From Thomasclavelia spiroformis (lineage in GTDB: Bacteria > Bacillota_I > Bacilli_A > Erysipelotrichales > Coprobacillaceae), in contig JAGZCC010000032.1 in the NCBI GenBank assembly GCA_018369555.1, positions 1-25,522 on the forward strand: a DNA stretch of 25,522 nucleotides, in the 5' to 3' direction. Under the pieces are notes generated by a model, which saw nothing but the letters and a program-made list of their open reading frames with translations, was not told the origin of the DNA and searched no databases. The position numbers were made by a program, and so were the translations under genes. Positions 22,194 through 25,522 of the stretch are shown here, piece by piece (the first letter of the stretch is position 1; each line of letters begins with the position of its first letter).

Positions 22194-23048
22194 ATGTCAG
22201 TAGAAAACTTTATTCCAACATTATGGAGTGCACGTCTTTTACGTCACTTGGATAAAAGACATGTGTATTTAAATTTATTAAATCGTGACTATGAAGGAGA
22301 AATCAAAAATTTTGGTGATACTGTAAAAGTAAATCAAATTGGAGAAGTTACTATTAAAGACTATGAAAAAGGTGCGGATATCGAGGCGCCTGAAGACCTA
22401 TCTGGTGAACAACAAGAATTAAAGATTGATCAGGCAAAATATTTTAACTTTTCCGTTGATGATGTAGACAATGCTCAAACAAATCCTAAATTAATGGATA
22501 AAGCAATGGAGAGAGCGGCATATGCTATGAATGATGTGGTTGATGAATTTGCAGCTAACTTGTTAGCAATTAATGTTCATGCCGATAATAAGATTGGTGA
22601 TGATACAACACCAAAAGTTCCAGATAAAACTAATGCATACGATTATTTAGTTGATCTAAGTGTCAAATTAACAGAAGCCAATGTTCCAACTGTTGGTAGA
22701 TGGGTAGTTATCCCTGCTTGGTATCATGGCTTATTATTAAAAGATGATCGTTTCGTTGGTAATGGTACTGATTACAACAAAGCAATCTTAGAGGGTGGAG
22801 AAGTTGGTAAAGGTGCAGGATTTACAATTTATGTTTCTAACAACGTCCCAAATACTACTAAAACAAAATATAAAATCATTGCAGGTACAGAAGAGGCCGG
22901 ATCATATGCAGAACAGATTTTAAAAACAGAAGCATATAGACCAGAAAAACGTTTTTCTGATGCAGTTAAAGGGCTTCATGTTTATGGTGCAAAAGTATTT
23001 CAGTCTAAGTGTATTGCAGTATTAACTGCGAATCCACCTGCAGCATAA
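22194..23048 (+). CDS. Major capsid protein (P22 coat-like group)
   Basis: 284 residues. The N-terminus FIPTLWSARLLRHLDKRHVYLNLLNRDYEG and the pattern FGDTVKVNQIGEVTIKDYEKG match the coat family found next to DUF4355 scaffolds, followed by NFSVDDVDNAQTNPKLMDKAMERAAYAMNDVVDEFAANLL. The HK97-fold is expected. It lies 16 bases after the scaffold gene. The expected abundance fits a high-expression late gene. Confidence is high for the role, lower for the exact subfamily. Confidence 0.9.
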   Translation: MSVENFIPTLWSARLLRHLDKRHVYLNLLNRDYEGEIKNFGDTVKVNQIGEVTIKDYEKGADIEAPEDLSGEQQELKIDQAKYFNFSVDDVDNAQTNPKLMDKAMERAAYAMNDVVDEFAANLLAINVHADNKIGDDTTPKVPDKTNAYDYLVDLSVKLTEANVPTVGRWVVIPAWYHGLLLKDDRFVGNGTDYNKAILEGGEVGKGAGFTIYVSNNVPNTTKTKYKIIAGTEEAGSYAEQILKTEAYRPEKRFSDAVKGLHVYGAKVFQSKCIAVLTANPPAA

Positions 23049-23063
23049 TAGGAGGAAAATTAA

Positions 23064-23369
23064 ATGGCATTTATTTATAATATTAAAAATAAGGTTATGA
23101 CTGAATGTTTAAATAAAGATGTAATTAAAATATGCGAAAAAGATCCATTAAATTATTTAGTTAGTGATAAACTTGATGAACTTAAATCTAAAATTACTGA
23201 AACTAATGAAATTAATGGAGCTGATGACGCAAATACAGGTATAAAAACTCCATTATCTAAAATGAAATTAGAGGATCTTAAGACATTAGCTGAAAAAATT
23301 GGTATTACTGCTGATGGACTAACACGAGATGAATTAATTAAAATTATTAAAGATAGTCGTGGTGATTAG
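23064..23369 (+). CDS. Small head protein with C-terminal HeH/LEM-like helix motif
   Basis: 101 residues, AGGAGG upstream. The first half is unremarkable; the last 35 residues (LSKMKLEDLKTLAEKIGITADGLTRDELIKIIKD) fit a two-helix HeH/SAP-like DNA-binding fold. Genes with this tail are common between capsid and connector genes; they may bind packaged DNA or decorate the head. It lies 3 bases before the next gene. Confidence 0.7.
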   Translation: MAFIYNIKNKVMTECLNKDVIKICEKDPLNYLVSDKLDELKSKITETNEINGADDANTGIKTPLSKMKLEDLKTLAEKIGITADGLTRDELIKIIKDSRGD

Positions 23370-23371
23370 CT

Positions 23372-23686
23372 ATGTCTATTGAAGATACATTTAAAACTTT
23401 AACAGGTGAAACAGATGATAAAACTGTTTTTCTTTTTCTTGATGAGGCTGAGAAAACAATTCTTGAGCAGACAAATCGTCCAAAAATGATAAAGGATTTA
23501 GAACATTTTAAAATGGATTTAGCGGTTGCAAGATATGAACGGAATGGGGAATCAGGAGAATCAAGTCATAGTGAGGGCGGTGTTTCAAGAACATATCGTT
23601 CTGAAAAAGAAATACTTTCAGGTATTGAAAAATATAGATTATCTGCACTTGCTAGGAGAATAATTGATGCTAAAAAGGAAACTTAA
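23372..23686 (+). CDS. Head-tail connector protein (gp15-like)
   Basis: 104 residues. An all-helical protein of the phage connector family: TVFLFLDEAEKTILEQTNRP, then LEHFKMDLAVARYERNGESGESSHSEGGVSRTY, and the terminal helix KYRLSALARRIID. The central glycine- and serine-rich loop before SRTY is typical. It stacks under the portal ring. It overlaps the next gene by 20 bases. Confidence 0.85.
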   Translation: MSIEDTFKTLTGETDDKTVFLFLDEAEKTILEQTNRPKMIKDLEHFKMDLAVARYERNGESGESSHSEGGVSRTYRSEKEILSGIEKYRLSALARRIIDAKKET

Positions 23687-23978
23687 AGAATTCAAATTAA
23701 GGAAAAGTGTTGTAAGAAAAGATGCTGAAAGAAATGTATTTTTAGAATACCTTGAGCCAGTAACAGATAAAGCAGTGATATGGCCTGCAGGTGGCAAAGT
23801 ACAGTCGGAACTGTATGGATTAAGAGTACCGTACATAATGAATATGAATTATTATGGTAATTTAGAAATTGCTGAAAATGATGGTATATGTATTGATTCT
23901 GATAAACCTAATTATAAGGTTATTTCTATACGACAATATACTAAATTCAAACTAATAGAGATAGAAAAGATAAAATGA
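23667..23978 (+). CDS. Head closure (stopper-like) protein
   Basis: 103 residues from the ATG at 23667 with AGGAG upstream, inside the end of the connector gene. The predicted beta-rich fold (VFLEYLEPVTDKAVIWPAGG, LEIAENDGICIDSDKPNYKVISIRQY) and its position after the connector fit the SPP1 gp16-like head closure proteins. The sequence alone is not decisive; the order is the main support. Confidence 0.75.
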   Translation: MLKRKLKEFKLRKSVVRKDAERNVFLEYLEPVTDKAVIWPAGGKVQSELYGLRVPYIMNMNYYGNLEIAENDGICIDSDKPNYKVISIRQYTKFKLIEIEKIK

Positions 23979-24508
23979 CAATTAAAAACAGTAAAACTTT
24001 AATATCTAAATTATCAAAGGTATCTACTGAAATGCAGGGAGAAATTTTAAAAAAAGCCGTCAAACGTGGCGGCTTACTTGTGCAAAAACAGGCAAGGTTG
24101 CTGGTTAATTCAAAATCAGGGAATTTGAGCAGGTCGATAAAAGAAAAAACAGTATCAGACAAAAACGGTGCAAGCAGTACAGTATATACAAAACTTGATT
24201 ATGGTATTTTTTACGAGCTAGGAACAGGCCCAAACGGACAAAAAGATCATCGCGGAATATCACCTAATATTAATCCGAAATATTCTCAAACCGGGTGGAT
24301 GATACCAGGTGATGCAATGAGTGAAGATGATGCAAGAAGTTATGGTTTGGGTGTTGTTGAAAAAGATGGGGAAGCAATTGGATATCTTACAAATGGTATG
24401 CCTGCACGCCCTTACCTCTATCCTGCAATACACGATCAAGAAAAAGATATCACAAAAGAAATAAATAAATACATTAGAAAGGAAATAGTTAAGGTAATGA
24501 AGAGATGA
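23975..24508 (+). CDS. HK97 gp10-like tail completion protein
   Basis: 177 residues. The family features are visible: VKRGGLLVQKQARLLV, then SGNLSRSIKEKTV and DYGIFYELGTGP, and near the end MPARPYLYPAIHDQEKDI. This protein helps join tail to head. It overlaps its neighbours by 4 bases each side. The internal segment between GPNGQKDHRG and NGMPARP is longer than in short homologues. Confidence 0.88.
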   Translation: MTIKNSKTLISKLSKVSTEMQGEILKKAVKRGGLLVQKQARLLVNSKSGNLSRSIKEKTVSDKNGASSTVYTKLDYGIFYELGTGPNGQKDHRGISPNINPKYSQTGWMIPGDAMSEDDARSYGLGVVEKDGEAIGYLTNGMPARPYLYPAIHDQEKDITKEINKYIRKEIVKVMKR

Positions 24509-24864
24509 TAAATGTAAAAGATAAACTTGTAAATGAACTGGAAAAAGTTGTTAATAATGTTAGCGATACATATCCGCAAAGTTTTCAGACGATGCCAGCG
24601 GTTTCTTATTGTGAAGAAAATAATAGTGTTTATGAAGAAACAGATGAGGGAGAAGCATCATCGCTTATTCGTTTTAGGATAGATATATGGGACACCGTAA
24701 GTACTTCACAAACTGCAGTAAAAATTGATGAAGTTATTTCAAAATTCGGTTTCAAACGTATTGCATGTTCAGATGTTGGCGAACCAACAGGTATAAAGCA
24801 TAAATTAATGAGATATGAAGCAGTAATTGATATAGATCAATCTGCTATCTATCACAAAAACTAG
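24505..24864 (+). CDS. Tail completion / tail-to-head joining protein
   Basis: 119 residues, alpha-beta, with MINVKDKLVNELEKVVNNVSDTYPQSFQTMPAVSY at the start and RFRIDIWD and AVIDIDQSAIYHK strands. Order (after gp10-like, before the major tail protein) and pattern match the gp17/DUF3168-type tail terminator group. It shares ATGA with the previous gene. Confidence 0.78.
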   Translation: MINVKDKLVNELEKVVNNVSDTYPQSFQTMPAVSYCEENNSVYEETDEGEASSLIRFRIDIWDTVSTSQTAVKIDEVISKFGFKRIACSDVGEPTGIKHKLMRYEAVIDIDQSAIYHKN

Positions 24865-24881
24865 GAAAGTGAGGGTTTTAT

Positions 24882-25304
24882 ATGTTAGCAAATGGCGCTA
24901 CTTTAGGATATAAAAAGAAATCAGAATCGAGTGGCTCTTTTACTATTTTAAAAGGCTTAAAAGAAATCCCAGAAATGGGAGTGGATCCAGAAAAAGTAGA
25001 AAATACTACATTAGAAGATTCTGTCAAGCAGTATGAAATGGGGATTGGAGATGCTGGTGACGTTACATATAAATTTAAATATGATAACACAAGTGCAACA
25101 AGCCCATATCGTGTACTAAGAGAATTGGAAAAAACTGGTGAAACAGTGAGTTTCCAAGAAACCTTAAAAGATGGAACAACAACTGAATTCGATGGACAGG
25201 TAAGTGTAAAACGCACAGGCGGTGGAGTAAATGGAGTTATTGAATTTAACTTAAATATTGCTTTGCAGAGTGCTTTGAAAATTACAGATCCTGAAATTGT
25301 ATAG
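24882..25304 (+). CDS. Major tail (tube) protein
   Basis: 140 residues. The family start is visible: MLANGATLGYKKKSESSGSFTILKGLKEIPEMG, followed by EKVENTTLEDSVKQYEMGIGDAGDVTYKFKYDN and a final FDGQVSVKRTGGGVNGVIEFNLNIAL. It forms the hexameric tail tube of siphoviruses. The GTGAGGG upstream of the ATG gives a ribosome binding site. It lies 9 bases before the truncated chaperone gene. Confidence 0.9.
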   Translation: MLANGATLGYKKKSESSGSFTILKGLKEIPEMGVDPEKVENTTLEDSVKQYEMGIGDAGDVTYKFKYDNTSATSPYRVLRELEKTGETVSFQETLKDGTTTEFDGQVSVKRTGGGVNGVIEFNLNIALQSALKITDPEIV

Positions 25305-25313
25305 GAGGAAAAA

Positions 25314-25466
25314 ATGAGCGAGAATAAAAGAATACCATGGGCATCATGGGAAGTTGACGGTGTTGAGTATAAGTTAAAACTATCAACAGGTGCAATTACT
25401 AAACTTGAAGAACAATTTAAAACAAATTATATATGTCTTTTTGACTATCTTTTTATATCTTCTTAA
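25314..25466 (+). pseudogene. Tail assembly chaperone, truncated after 40 normal residues
   Basis: ATG with AGGAGG 7 bases upstream. The first 40 codons give a normal chaperone start (IPWASWEVDGVEYKLKLS, then TGAITKLEEQFKTNYI). After that the frame reads CLFDYLFISS and stops, in AT-rich sequence unlike the family, which is normally about 110-140 residues and often ends in a programmed frameshift. The change in composition falls at about 25434. The sequence from there to the window end has no phage gene. The simplest reading is insertion of another element or a misassembly at the boundary. Confidence 0.75.
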
Positions 25467-25467
25467 A

Positions 25468-25503
25468 TGTCCGCAAAGCCTTATTTTATAGGCTCTACGG
25501 GCA
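25468..25503. repeat. Large inverted repeat in the sequence interrupting the tail gene
   Basis: TGTCCGCAAAGCC (25468-25480), 10-nt loop, GGCTCTACGGGCA (25491-25503): 11 of 13 positions pair (one G-T). It is GC-rich compared with the flanking DNA. Such a hairpin could be the end of a mobile element or a terminator; the window ends 19 bases later. Confidence 0.5.
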
Positions 25504-25522
25504 TTTTGCTTTTGTGGTAAAC

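Overview
The window holds most of a temperate siphovirus prophage in a low-GC Bacillota (Firmicutes) host. The evidence for the host is AT-rich DNA, strong AGGAGG ribosome binding sites, the standard code and gene families typical of Gram-positive gut phages. I cannot name the host genus. The prophage sits at the 3' end of a host tRNA-Lys(CTT) gene (1-72, first bases cut by the window edge), so the left attachment site should lie in or next to that tRNA. The right attachment site is not in the window.

Lysogeny module, 130-5535. A tyrosine integrase points towards the tRNA. Beside it is a compact plus-strand unit (promoter 1387-1415, four hairpins, terminator at 1545) that looks like an undescribed small RNA with two identical hairpin loops. 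Two membrane-anchored accessory genes follow: an external ComEC-like metallo-beta-lactamase protein and an Ig-like-domain protein. Then come an ImmA/IrrE peptidase, a CI-type repressor, divergent promoters with 18-bp dyad operators, a Cro-like protein and a probable excisionase.

Early module, 5530-15190. Small genes are followed by a recombination-dependent replication set: SbcC/RecF-like ATPase, Sak4-like recombinase, DUF669 ssDNA-binding protein, DEAH helicase and a primase-helicase fusion. After it lies a repeat- and palindrome-rich segment (12837-13056) that I read as the likely replication origin. RusA resolvase, zinc-finger proteins, an HNH endonuclease and an ArpU/DUF1492-type late regulator complete the module.

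Cargo and late switch, 15190-16680. A DUF4062 gene stands alone between two intrinsic terminators, which is typical of accessory cargo and suggests phage defence or host modification. It is followed by a 75-nt cloverleaf (16559-16633) that fits a tRNA with a CTT anticodon loop and encoded CCA but has non-standard D and T loops. It has its own terminator and lies just before the terminase genes.

Late module, 16685-25466. In order: small membrane protein, TerS, TerL, SPP1-like portal, Mu F-like minor head protein, scaffold (with a strong in-frame internal start), major capsid, head-tail connector and completion proteins, major tail protein. The last gene, a tail-assembly chaperone, keeps its normal first 40 residues and then runs into unrelated AT-rich sequence, a stop and a large hairpin. 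This suggests the prophage was interrupted there, or that the assembly is wrong. Tail tape measure, tail tip, lysis and the right end are not visible. No gene-free stretch exceeds 300 bases; the shorter gaps are annotated.
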